Below are positions 43,653 to 52,209 of a stretch of 64,000 bases of DNA, in pieces. Under the pieces are notes generated by a model. It was not told the DNA's origin and did no database searches. It was given only the letters and a program-made list of their open reading frames with translations. The stretch lies in NCBI GenBank assembly GCA_963800395.1, contig CAWDBD010000028.1:358228-422227 (forward strand), read 5' to 3'. Within the stretch, counting starts at the first letter, position 1, and every line of letters begins with the position of its first letter. The stretch comes from DASSBG01 sp963800395. Lineage in GTDB: Bacteria; Pseudomonadota; Gammaproteobacteria; Xanthomonadales; Rhodanobacteraceae. The translations under genes and the position numbers were made by a program.

Positions 43653-44272
43653 GGTGTTTCCTCCCTTGAAGAAAATTCAGGTTCATCGGCAAGCCGCTCA
43701 CGCAGCTTGCGCCGGGCGCGATACAGCAGCGTCTTCACCGTTCCCGTGGTCACACCAAGCTGGTGGGCAATTTCGGTAACACGCAACTGCTGCCGGTAGT
43801 AGCTCACGACCACGGTTCGTTCACCGGCCGTGAGACTCTCCACCTGTGCCCACAGTTTGCGGCCCTGCTCGTCGGCGATCAGGGCCCCGAGCGGGGCAAC
43901 GGGCACACCCTGGTTCCGAGGCGCGGGCAGGCTGTCCATGCTTGGCTCAAGGTCGAGGCGCTGGCGTGCCCGGCGACGCAACCAGGTCTGCGCAAGACGC
44001 GCGGCAATTGCTGCAAGCCACGGGTAGAACGGTCGCTCCGGATCATAGCGATCCAGATGCCGGTAGGCGTTGAGAAAGGCATCCTGAGTGATCTCCTCGG
44101 CCGCCTGACGCTCGCGCGTCATCATCAAGGCCAATGCGAATGTCCGCTGCTGATGGCGCTGTACCAGCACCCGGTAGGCATCGGCATTGCCGGCACGCAC
44201 CGAGGCAACGGCATCGCGGTCTGCAAGATCGACACGCTCGGCAGGCAATTCATGCTGCAGGGCATCATTCAT
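43649..44272 (-). CDS. ECF-type RNA polymerase sigma factor
   Basis: A 207-residue sigma factor of sigma-70 group 4. Region 2 is RVLVQRHQQRTFALALMMTRERQAAEEITQDAFLNAYRHLDRYDPERPFYPWLAAIAARL. Region 4 is AQVESLTAGERTVVVSYYRQQLRVTEIAHQLGVTTGTVKTLLYRARRKLRERL. It is translationally coupled to the anti-sigma factor gene. It is one of two sigma/anti-sigma pairs within 3 kb. Confidence 0.9.
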   Translation of the reverse strand: MNDALQHELPAERVDLADRDAVASVRAGNADAYRVLVQRHQQRTFALALMMTRERQAAEEITQDAFLNAYRHLDRYDPERPFYPWLAAIAARLAQTWLRRRARQRLDLEPSMDSLPAPRNQGVPVAPLGALIADEQGRKLWAQVESLTAGERTVVVSYYRQQLRVTEIAHQLGVTTGTVKTLLYRARRKLRERLADEPEFSSREETP

Positions 44273-44296
44273 GCCAGGCTCCCCTGAGGCCAGGGT

Positions 44297-44650
44297 TCAT
44301 TCGGAGGGCGGTGTCTGGTCTTCGGCAGGCGGGATGTCATCGCTGACCATGCCCAGTCCCATGCCGGCATAGAGCAGCTTGCGCAGTCCGTAGAACAGGG
44401 GAATCACGCCAATCACCAGCAGCGGCGGAAACACCAGGCCCAGCAGACAGGCCACACCGCCCTTGAGCGACAGGTCGACAGCATCCTGCTTGTCCTGATC
44501 GGAAACCGGAATGGTTTTCAGCCAGCCCATCAGGGTGGCGTGTCCCCTGGCCCGGGCTTTCTCCTGGTAGCTGTTGTACAGCGTCACACACAGGTACACG
44601 ACGATGACGATGGCGGCGAGTATGGCGAGTGAAGTAAGAAAGGCCCACAT
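44297..44650 (-). CDS. Small membrane protein of unknown function
   Basis: A 117-residue protein with two membrane regions: MWAFLTSLAILAAIVIVVYLCVTLYNSYQ at the N-terminus and VACLLGLVFPPLLVIGVIPLFYGL at about 68-92. ATG at 44650 has AAGGAGA upstream. It ends 24 bp before the ECF sigma gene in the same direction, so it is probably the first gene of that operon. Its role may be tied to envelope stress. Confidence 0.7.
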   Translation of the reverse strand: MWAFLTSLAILAAIVIVVYLCVTLYNSYQEKARARGHATLMGWLKTIPVSDQDKQDAVDLSLKGGVACLLGLVFPPLLVIGVIPLFYGLRKLLYAGMGLGMVSDDIPPAEDQTPPSE

Positions 44651-44948
44651 GGTTGTTCGTCTCCTTGGCTGGATGATCGGGATGGGCGACTGGCCGATAT
44701 AGTGACCGGCATTCTGCCCTTGCATGTGGAATACGACACAAGTGCGCGAAAGGTTGACAAGTGAGTGCGCGCCGGGAGTAGCGCGCCACAGGAGTGCCAG
44801 CCCGACAACACGGTTTCTTGACTTTCAAGCAGCGCCTGCCAGTTTCTCGCGAGTTCAACATCATGCCTTGGCTGGTGCGGGGACAGCAGCTGGGAGCCTT
44901 GAACGACTGCCCTGCCCCGGGTCAAGGTATGCCGAACCTGACGCGCGG

Positions 44949-45380
44949 CTAGTGTCCCGGTACAGACCAGCGCAAGGCGCCAAGAAGCCGGTCCAGGCAC
45001 CAGGCCGCTGCCAGACTGGCACCCGTGCCAAGGATGATGTGCCACGGCAGATGCGTGAACGGTTCGCTGAATTCGGGCCAGAACCCAGCAATCAACCTGG
45101 CCGCCAGCAGCATCACCAGCAGCATCGTTGCGCCGATGCCCCCCAGGATCCAGCTTTCCACCGAGGCATCCTCGGCATGGTCCTGTACCAGGCGCTCCAT
45201 GTGCGCGGCAAAGTCGCCCGGTGGTTCGCTGTCATCCTGCTGCAGAACTGTGTAGATGAACTTGTAGCGATCGATATCGTGCCTCTGGCTATCGGCGACG
45301 CCGTGCTCGCTGCGCTGCTCGGCCGCCAGTTGCAGATGCCGCTCGCGATCGAGCCGTTCGCTTTCGGGCGTTTGCTTCAT
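44949..45380 (-). CDS. Membrane protein, putative anti-sigma partner of the second ECF factor
   Basis: A 143-residue protein. A charged cytoplasmic N-terminus (MKQTPESERLDRERHLQLAAEQ) is followed by two membrane helices (SWILGGIGATMLLVMLLAARLIAGF and WHIILGTGASLAAAWCLDRLL). No zinc-finger motif is present. ATG overlaps the ECF sigma stop by ATGA, the arrangement typical of anti-sigma factors. That role is inferred from position and topology only. Confidence 0.6.
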   Translation of the reverse strand: MKQTPESERLDRERHLQLAAEQRSEHGVADSQRHDIDRYKFIYTVLQQDDSEPPGDFAAHMERLVQDHAEDASVESWILGGIGATMLLVMLLAARLIAGFWPEFSEPFTHLPWHIILGTGASLAAAWCLDRLLGALRWSVPGH

Positions 45381-45937
45381 TTCACATCCTCCACGTGCTT
45401 TTCCAGGGCCTGCTTCAGGCGCAGCCGGGCCCGGAACAGATGGCTCTTGATCGTGCCCGCTGGCAAGTCGGTAATTCGGCTGACCTCGGCAATGCACAAT
45501 TCATCGAGGTGGTACAGGGAAATCACGGTCCGCTGCAATGGAGGCAGCCTGTCGATGGCTTCGCGCATGCGTTGAACCAGTTCTTCGTCCGCGCAGGCAG
45601 TCTCGAGGTCGAAATCGTCACTAATGCGCTCGACCAGCGGTCCAAGTTCGCCATCGTCCTCGACGATGTCCAGTCGCTTGCGCTGAACATGCCGGTGGGC
45701 CACGCTGAAGGCAATGGCGCCGATCCATGTGCCCAGCGCACTCTCGAATCGGAACCCGGACAGGTTCTGGTGCACCCGCAGAAACACTTCCTGGCACAGC
45801 TCGCGGGTCTCGTCGGGTTGTTTCACCAGCCGCTGCACCATGTGCCACACCAGCTTCTGATGCCGCTGCACCAACGCCTCGAAAGCCCCGGGCGTTCGTG
45901 CCAGTACCGATGCGACCATTGCCTTGTCCTCGCTCAT
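45377..45937 (-). CDS. ECF-type RNA polymerase sigma factor
   Basis: A 186-residue sigma factor. Region 2 is LVQRHQKLVWHMVQRLVKQPDETRELCQEVFLRVHQNLSGFRFESALGTWIGAIAFSVAHRHV. An acidic linker follows (VEDDGELGPLVERISDDFDLE). Region 4 is LPPLQRTVISLYHLDELCIAEVSRITDLPAGTIKSHLFRARLRLKQAL. The start at 45937 is immediately beside a large palindrome that it shares with the divergent gene at 46060. It is coupled to the membrane protein gene downstream. Confidence 0.9.
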   Translation of the reverse strand: MSEDKAMVASVLARTPGAFEALVQRHQKLVWHMVQRLVKQPDETRELCQEVFLRVHQNLSGFRFESALGTWIGAIAFSVAHRHVQRKRLDIVEDDGELGPLVERISDDFDLETACADEELVQRMREAIDRLPPLQRTVISLYHLDELCIAEVSRITDLPAGTIKSHLFRARLRLKQALEKHVEDVK

Positions 45938-45942
45938 CCCCG

Positions 45943-46016
45943 GTTGGAGTCGGCGGCGCGCCAATCGGTTGCAATGGAAATCCCATGCAACCGCTGGTGG
46001 ACAAACCGACTCCAAC
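45943..46016. promoter_or_regulatory. Two-tier 74-bp palindrome between divergent promoters
   Basis: The outer arms GTTGGAGTCGG (45943-45953) and CCGACTCCAAC (46006-46016) and the inner arms GGTTGCA (45967-45973) and TGCAACC (45986-45992) share one centre at 45979.5. The dyad fills the space between the ECF sigma gene and the DUF6249-like gene. It could be a divergent operator for a dimeric or tetrameric regulator, or an RNA hairpin. Confidence 0.65.
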
Positions 46017-46059
46017 GGGGCAACGGCGGCTCGACCGTCCCCTTGCTGGAGCCTGTTCC

Positions 46060-46416
46060 ATGTACGACATCATTGCCATCCTGATTCCCCTGTCGCTGTC
46101 CATCTGCATTGTGGTGGCGATCCGCATCGTGGTCGAGGCGCGGCTGCGCCGCCGTCTTGCCGAAACCCATGCCAGCGAGCAGCTGCTGCAGTCGCTGTTG
46201 AAGGCCGATGAAGAGAACCGGCGCCAATCCTCGCTCAAGTGGGGTCTGGTGGCGATCGTGCTTGGCATCGGCTGCGTGGCGATCGACATGCTGGGCCTGA
46301 CCGCCAATGATCCTGCAGCCTTTGGTGTGCTGTTCGTGGCGGTCGGGCTGGGACTGGTGTCCTACTACGGCATCACCCGCACGCAGTCCGCATCATCCGT
46401 GCGCAGACCCGACTGA
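46060..46416 (+). CDS. DUF6249-like small membrane protein
   Basis: A 118-residue protein with an N-terminal membrane helix (MYDIIAILIPLSLSICIVVAIRIVVEARLRRRLAETHASEQLLQ), a short charged segment, and two further helices (GLVAIVLGIGCVAIDML, FGVLFVAVGLGLVSYYGI). This is the layout of the DUF6249 proteins found beside ECF sigma genes. TGGAG lies upstream of ATG at 46060. It is divergent from the ECF gene across a palindrome, so it may be a member of that sigma factor's regulon. Confidence 0.72.
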   Translation: MYDIIAILIPLSLSICIVVAIRIVVEARLRRRLAETHASEQLLQSLLKADEENRRQSSLKWGLVAIVLGIGCVAIDMLGLTANDPAAFGVLFVAVGLGLVSYYGITRTQSASSVRRPD

Positions 46417-46429
46417 GCATAGTCCCGTG

Positions 46430-46456
46430 CAGGTCGCCGGCCCGGCTGGCGACCTG
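46430..46456 (+). terminator. Possible terminator hairpin after the DUF6249-like gene
   Basis: CAGGTCGCC (46430-46438) and GGCGACCTG (46448-46456) form a perfect 9-bp stem 14 bases after the stop codon. There is no T-run, so termination strength is uncertain. Confidence 0.5.
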
Positions 46457-46618
46457 CATAGAAGCGTGCGCTGTCTGCTGCCGGCCCGGCAGGCAATGCG
46501 GCGGCGCACCCAACCGACTTCCTTTTCTTTCCGGACGCTTGTTCGCGCCCGACGGCACCGGCTTGTTCGCGTTCAGGCTCCGCCGCCACTTTTCCACCGT
46601 CACCAAGGAGATTTCACC

Positions 46619-48296
46619 ATGACCATTCGTACAATCCTGTCCGCCGCAATGCTGGGCACCTGCCTGGCGGCGATCCCGCCCGTGTTTGCACAAGCCGGGC
46701 ACTCGCCTCCACCCGAACTGTCCGGCAAGGTCGCAGGCCTGATGAAGCAAGCGCAGGTGCCCGGGCGTGGCCGTGGCCAGGATCGAGCATGGCCGGCTGG
46801 CCTGGACCGCCGTGTATGGCGAACGCGCGCCGGGACAGCCGATGACCCGCCAGACGGTCTTCAACGTCGCGTCGCTGACCAAACCGGTATTCGCGGTCAT
46901 GACCCTGCACCTGATTGGCGACGGCAAGCTCGAGCTGGACAGCCGCCTGTCGGATGACTGGGTGGATCCGGACATCGCCGAGGATCCTCGCCGCAAGCTG
47001 CTGACGCCCAGGTTGGCGCTGAGTCACCAGACAGGCTTCCAGAACTGGCGCGGCAACGGCAAACTGTCCTTCGCCTTCGAACCTGGTACCCGGCACGGCT
47101 ACTCCGGCGAGGGCTACGAGTACCTGCGTCGTGCGATTGAGCACCGTACAGGTACCGACATGAGAACCTGGATGCGGCGCACCGTGCTTGACAAGGTCTC
47201 GATGCCACATACCTCGTTCGGTTGGGATGCGCGCGACGCCGACCATCTCGCGGTCGGATACGGCGAATCCGGGCAGGCCCTGCCAGGATACGATGTGACC
47301 GATCGGTCACCGAATGCCGCGGCCAACATGATGACCACGATCGGCGACTATGGCCGCTTTGCCGCCTGGGTCAGCCACGGGGCCGGGTTGCCCGCGCCGC
47401 TGTTCGCGGAGATGACACGGGCACAGAGCCTGAGCAGCCATCCGGCCGAGCACTTCGGGCTTGGCTGGCGCATTGTGCAGGTGCGCGACCATACGGTGCT
47501 CTCGCATGACGGACGCGAGCGCGGCGTACGCACCCAGGTATTCGTGAGCCCGGATACGGGCGACGGCCTGGTGATCCTGACCAGCAGCGAAAACGGTGAG
47601 CTGCTCACCCGGCCGCTGGCCGGCATGCTGCTGGATGACGGGACGACGCTGATGGCCGCGGTGGATCACGATGTCTGGACTTACCTGCAGCGGATGCCGC
47701 GCGAAAGGCTTCCCGGTGTCGCCAGAGCCATGGTCGGCTCGCCATCTTTCATGGAACGGCTGCTGCATGCCGTCGACGTCGGCCTGATCAAGCCGGCGGA
47801 CCTGAGTGACGGCGACAAGCGCAAGGCACGCGCAGCAATCGCACCGTTCGTGCACGACATGATGCAGCACAAGATCGACCAGGCCCAGCTGAAGGCCCTG
47901 GTGGAACAGCTGGTCGAGGTCAAAGAGGGCCAGCCCCGCTGGCGTTCCCGCTTCAGCTCGGAGCAAGCCCGTGCCTGGGTCGCTGCCCTGAAGGAGCGCA
48001 AGGCAGCCCGTCACGTGGACGTGGCGGACAAGGTCCTTGCCAGCTATGCCGGCCGCTACCTGATGCCGAACAACAAACTCGTGATCACCATCCGCAAGGC
48101 GCCCGAAGGCCTCGAGGCCAGCGCCAAGGGCATGCCCGTGGTGAAGCTTCACGCCGAGTCGCAGACACTGTTCTCCTTCAAGGAGGACAACACGCGTTTC
48201 CAGTTCATGCCCGACAAGTCTGGAAGTGTGAATTCGCTCAAGGTGATCTGGTCTCCGTCACGCTCGGCCGTGGCTACGCGGGTCAAAGGCAGCTGA
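46619..48296 (+). pseudogene. Class C beta-lactamase-like serine hydrolase, single-base frameshift
   Basis: ATG at 46619 with AAGGAG upstream opens a signal peptide (TILSAAMLGTCLAAIPPVFAQ) and LSGKVAGLMKQAQVPG. The frame then changes at the GGG of 46763-46765. Removing one G restores VAVARIEHGRLAWTAVYGERAPGQP and the rest of the protein. The enzyme body has the nucleophile motif ASLTK, a tyrosine motif region and LSHDGRERG in place of KTG, as in the beta-lactamase/esterase family S12. A C-terminal region of about 200 residues follows the catalytic domain. It is either a genuine inactivating frameshift or a sequencing error in a G-run. Confidence 0.8.
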
Positions 48297-48452
48297 GATG
48301 CACCCGGGGGCGGTGATTTCCGCCGTCCCCGGAATCACTTGCCCGGAACTCAATCGCCGATCGCGCAAGCGGTGTTGTCAGATCAGGAGCGCGAGAACAC
48401 AGCTTTCCTGCGCTGCGACGTGCCGACTGGTACGGCCGCGATGGGGATTCAA

Positions 48453-49121
48453 ATGATGCTAACAACAGTGCGCGATGCGGTCATGACCGCTGTCTTGTCC
48501 CTGTGCCTTTCGCAGGGCGCCTTTGCGGATGCGAACTCTACACAGGACACCCATCTCCCGAGTGACCCCGTGGATTGCACGGTGACCAGTTGCAGTGATC
48601 CGATCTGGCAGCCCTGCCTGATCCAATTCGTGCTCTACAACAATGGATCCGTCGTCAACAGCCCCGGAATTGGTACCGGTGACGCTGACGAGAGCGTGGT
48701 GCACGACCATTCGCTTCGTATGGTCGACTTGGGAGCGACGTTGAGGGTAGCAGCGGACCTGCGTCTGGCAGACGCTACCTCCGTCACCGCCGCTCGGCCG
48801 TGGACGATCTACACGTTTACCGTCTTTGTCTGTCAGATACACCCGCCTTCGGCTTCGACCATCACGTCCGCCAGACTGCGCATCCGGGACGGGTTGTCCC
48901 ACCAGCCCGCTGGCACGGCGGCTTTTTCCGATACCAGCACAAACCGAATGAACAGCAGCAGTTTCAGCACTTTCTGTTGCGTTTCCGAATTTCCCCCAGG
49001 CGAGACCGCACCCCGCTTCCAGGCGATAGTCATCGACCCGGGCAGACTGCAGCTGATGCTGATACTGGCCGGCCTGGTACTGGCAGCCGACTGGCAGACG
49101 CGTAACAAACGCCAACACTGA
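48453..49121 (+). CDS. Hypothetical exported protein with hydrophobic C-terminal helix
   Basis: The frame from ATG at 48453 encodes 222 residues. A plausible signal peptide is AVMTAVLSLCLSQGAFA. The mature part is Thr/Ser-rich with several Cys (DCTVTSCSDPIWQPC). A hydrophobic tail LQLMLILAGLVLAA is followed by a basic end (RNKRQH), the shape of a CTERM-type sorting tail. No family is recognised. Codon use is weaker than in the neighbours and the minus strand is also open, so it could be a decayed gene. Confidence 0.45.
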   Translation: MMLTTVRDAVMTAVLSLCLSQGAFADANSTQDTHLPSDPVDCTVTSCSDPIWQPCLIQFVLYNNGSVVNSPGIGTGDADESVVHDHSLRMVDLGATLRVAADLRLADATSVTAARPWTIYTFTVFVCQIHPPSASTITSARLRIRDGLSHQPAGTAAFSDTSTNRMNSSSFSTFCCVSEFPPGETAPRFQAIVIDPGRLQLMLILAGLVLAADWQTRNKRQH

Positions 49122-49423
49122 TCAATGCAGCATTCTGAAGCAGAACCCCTGCGCCTTGCCGTCGACGCATGGCGCAGCGATGCCTCAGACCGACCTTCAT
49201 CGCGCTCTGACCGCAGATCGTACCCACTTGCGCCACCCGTTCAATGAGCCTTCGCCTGTATTCAGGCCAGTACACTTGCACTGGGACATGAACACTCCTT
49301 CCGCTCCAGGATGGAGCCAAAGGACCTCATGACCTGGTGAAGTCGCCAACGCAAGGGGCCAGAATCAATGCCCTGCTTGCACCTGTCGACCCTCGGTGTT
49401 TGCAAGCATCTTCCCCCCCTTGC
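49122..49423. other. 302-bp region without a supported gene
   Basis: It lies between convergent genes at 49121 and 49424. No clear terminator stem or repeat was found. Confidence 0.4.
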
Positions 49424-51964
49424 TTACGGCCAAATCGACTCGAACCCGTCCCGATAGATGACATCCGAAGCGTTGGTCCGCAGCTCGAGGTAACTGGATG
49501 CGCTGGGTATGCCGTTCACCCACACACGCACCCGCAGCGGTCCAGGCGGGAATCCGGACAAAGCGGCAGGGTCTGCGGTGAAATCGGTATCGGTCACATC
49601 CAGGCGTTCGTCCTGCGAGATGAAGCGCATCTGCTCGTTGTCGATGCGTTGCACCTGGAACACCGGCAAATTGCTTGCGGAACTGTTCGTGGTGCCGCCG
49701 GAGGCCTCACCACGCGGCATGAAGCCTGTCCCCGCTACCGTGCCATTGACGAAATAGGCGCTGCCCAAGCTATATCCTGTCAATGCGTTCGTCGTCGAAA
49801 GGTATGCACCATCGAGTCCTGGCTGCACGCTGGGCAGTGGCGCAAGCCCCGGTTGGTACAGCTCGGCCGTGTCGCCGTTGAAGTCGCCACCCACGATCAG
49901 CACCTTTCCCGAGAGCAACAACGTTGCGCTGTGGTTTTTATGCTCATGGGCAAGTGCGATGTCAGGGGTCCAGGTATTGCTGGCCGGATCGTACAGGCTG
50001 GTCGATCCACCACTTTGACCGCCGGCAGCAAGTACCTTGCCCGATGGCAGCACGGTCGCCGAATGCTGGTAGCCGCCTGAAGGGACCGTGCCAGCGGCCA
50101 ACCAGGTGTCGCTGACCGGATCGTACAGTTCGGCTGAACCGAGGACGCTGTTGCTCGCGTAGCCACCGACCACAAGCACCTTGCCAGAGGGCAGCAATGT
50201 CGCGGTGTGCGCATCACGAGCCTGCGCAAGTGAGCCACCGTAGGACCAGGTGTCAGTGGCCGGATCATACAGTTCGGTTGTATCGAGCCAGAGGTCGGTG
50301 CTGTTGTAGCCGCCGACGACCAGTACCTTGCCTGTGGGCAGCAAAGTTGCCGTAGTAAAATCGCGCGCGGTGTTCAATGATCCGGCGCTCGTCCAGGTGT
50401 TGCTATCCGGATCGTAAAGCTCGGCGGTCGCCAGGGCAGCGCCGTTGCTGTTGCCGCCGACAACGAGAACCTTGCCCGATGGCAGCAGGGTTGCAGCATG
50501 ATCCGTGCGCGCGGTCGCAAGCGAACCGGCAGATACCCATGTGTCGCTGCCCGGATCGTACAATTCGGCGGTGGCGAGGGAAGTGCCGTCAGTGCTGCCT
50601 CCAACAACCAGAACCTTGCCCGAAGACAACAGGGTTGCACTCTGGGAATCACGCGCCGTCGCCAGCGAGGCGGCGGGTGTCCATGCGTTGCTGCCGGGAT
50701 TGTACAGTTGGCTCGCGGCACTGCTTCCTCCGGCGGAAAACCCGAGGTTGCCACCGGCAACCAGCACCTTGCCAGAGGGCAGCAGGGTCGCGCTGTGATT
50801 CCCGCCTGCATTGGCAGGGGATTCGGTGGACACCCGCCTGGCACTGGCCGGGTCATACAGTTCCGCCGAATCAAGTTCGCTGCTGCCATTGGTTCCGCCG
50901 GCAAGCAGCACCTGTCCGGAAGCAAGCAGAATGGCATCATGGAAGGCTCGGGGGTCGGACATCGCGGTGCCCGAAGACCAGGTCTCGCTGCCTGCATCGT
51001 ACAGCTCGGCGGTGGCAAGGGCCGAGCCGCTGTTTTCGCCGCCAACGATCAGAACGTTGCCCGACGGCAGCAGGCTTGCCGAGTGGCCACTGCGGGCCGC
51101 CGCAGGTGCACCAACAGCCGACCATGTGTCGCTGGTCGGATCGTAAAGCTCGGCGCTGGCCAGACCGAGTTCATCGCCGCCAACGACCAGAACCTTGCCC
51201 GACGGCAGCAGGGTTGCCGTATGACGCTCACGCGCTGTCGTCAGAGAGGCGACGGTTGTCCACGCATTGCTGGCCGGGTCGTACATCTCGCTCGAGGCAA
51301 AGGTCAACGAGGGAGAAAAATTGGCGTGCCCACCGGTCACAAGCACCTTTCCCGATGGCAGCAAGGTCGCAGTGAAGTACATGCGCGGCATCGCAAGTGC
51401 GCCGGCGGTTGTCCACGTGTTGCTGGCCGGATCATAGAGTTCTGCGGAGGCGATGACGTAGGGGTTGCCTTTGCCGCCAACAACCAGAACCTTGCCCGAA
51501 GGCAACAGGGTTGCAGTCTGATTTTCGCGCGCTGTCGCCAGAGATGCGGCGGGCATCCATGCATTGCTGGCCGGATCATACAGCTCGGCCGAGGCAAGAA
51601 CGGAGCCGTTGCTTTCTCCGCCGACAACAAGAACCTTGCCCGAGGGCAGCAAGGTCGCGGTGTGGTTGCTGCGCGAGGTCTGGAGGGCGGCCGCCGCGGA
51701 CCAGGTATTGCTGGCCGGATCGTACAGCTCGGTTGAATCGAGGGCCAGACCGTTGTTGATACCGCCAGCGACAAGCACCTTGCCCGAGGACAGCTGGGTC
51801 GCGGTGGCGAAACTGCGAGCGGTGGCGAGCGGCGCCGCATCACTGAAACCGGTGGCATGCACAACGGTGACGGCAAAGCCGAACAAGGCAAGCGCGCTTG
51901 CGCGCACAAGAACCTGGCGCACAACGCCAGCCCTTTTCGTTGCCATTTCTGGCGAGTAGTTCAT
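49424..51964 (-). CDS. Secreted kelch-repeat protein (14 repeats) with GFE tail
   Basis: An 846-residue exported protein. The signal peptide is RASALALFGFAVTVVHA. Fourteen consecutive repeats of about 48 residues have the form 'PSGKVLVVGGxxxxxxxASAELYDPASNTWxxxxSLxTARxxHTATLL', starting at about residue 44. This is a kelch motif with GG and the spaced Tyr/Trp, enough for two beta-propellers. A non-repeat C-terminal domain follows (about 700-830, YFVNGTVAGTGFMP ... FQVQRIDNEQMRFISQDERL), and the end is DVIYRDGFESIWP. At DNA level the repeats form a 140-150-bp periodic array. ATG at 51964 is chosen; another at 51946 is possible. Probably a surface adhesin or binding protein; the ligand is unknown. 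Confidence 0.87.
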   Translation of the reverse strand: MNYSPEMATKRAGVVRQVLVRASALALFGFAVTVVHATGFSDAAPLATARSFATATQLSSGKVLVAGGINNGLALDSTELYDPASNTWSAAAALQTSRSNHTATLLPSGKVLVVGGESNGSVLASAELYDPASNAWMPAASLATARENQTATLLPSGKVLVVGGKGNPYVIASAELYDPASNTWTTAGALAMPRMYFTATLLPSGKVLVTGGHANFSPSLTFASSEMYDPASNAWTTVASLTTARERHTATLLPSGKVLVVGGDELGLASAELYDPTSDTWSAVGAPAAARSGHSASLLPSGNVLIVGGENSGSALATAELYDAGSETWSSGTAMSDPRAFHDAILLASGQVLLAGGTNGSSELDSAELYDPASARRVSTESPANAGGNHSATLLPSGKVLVAGGNLGFSAGGSSAASQLYNPGSNAWTPAASLATARDSQSATLLSSGKVLVVGGSTDGTSLATAELYDPGSDTWVSAGSLATARTDHAATLLPSGKVLVVGGNSNGAALATAELYDPDSNTWTSAGSLNTARDFTTATLLPTGKVLVVGGYNSTDLWLDTTELYDPATDTWSYGGSLAQARDAHTATLLPSGKVLVVGGYASNSVLGSAELYDPVSDTWLAAGTVPSGGYQHSATVLPSGKVLAAGGQSGGSTSLYDPASNTWTPDIALAHEHKNHSATLLLSGKVLIVGGDFNGDTAELYQPGLAPLPSVQPGLDGAYLSTTNALTGYSLGSAYFVNGTVAGTGFMPRGEASGGTTNSSASNLPVFQVQRIDNEQMRFISQDERLDVTDTDFTADPAALSGFPPGPLRVRVWVNGIPSASSYLELRTNASDVIYRDGFESIWP

Positions 51965-52209
51965 CCGGTAGCCCCTTGCGTTCGAACAGCGCCAAGTAAT
52001 CACGCACGCCGACCATATTGAGCCGGCCGCGCCACGCATGCAACTGCGCGCGGATGTTGCCCAGAGAACCGGGTCAGGTTCACCTTTGACTCTCAACTAT
52101 CCGCGCAAACGGGGTAGAACCAGACTCGGACAATCACTGCGAGAACGGCAGCAGGCCAGCCTCGCAAAACATTCAGAATGACCAAAGTGCACTCTGACCG
52201 CTGTTTTTC

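Noticed and set aside
46307..46957. Plus-strand frame joining the DUF6249-like region to the serine hydrolase signal peptide
   Set aside because: The frame is open through a non-coding gap only. The ribosome site at 46605-46610 and the signal peptide define the real start at 46619.
48302..48332. Hairpin CCGGGGGCGG...CCGCCGTCCCCGG after the serine hydrolase
   Set aside because: The stem is imperfect with unequal arms and no T-run, so it is too weak to call a terminator.
50498..51736. Long plus-strand frames opposite the kelch gene
   Set aside because: They arise from the repeated codon structure of the kelch repeats read backwards and show the same repeat period.
49800..51900. Regularly spaced repeats, considered as a CRISPR-like array
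   Set aside because: The period is about 145 bp, the repeats are coding and the units are degenerate kelch codons. There are no short palindromic repeats or unique spacers.
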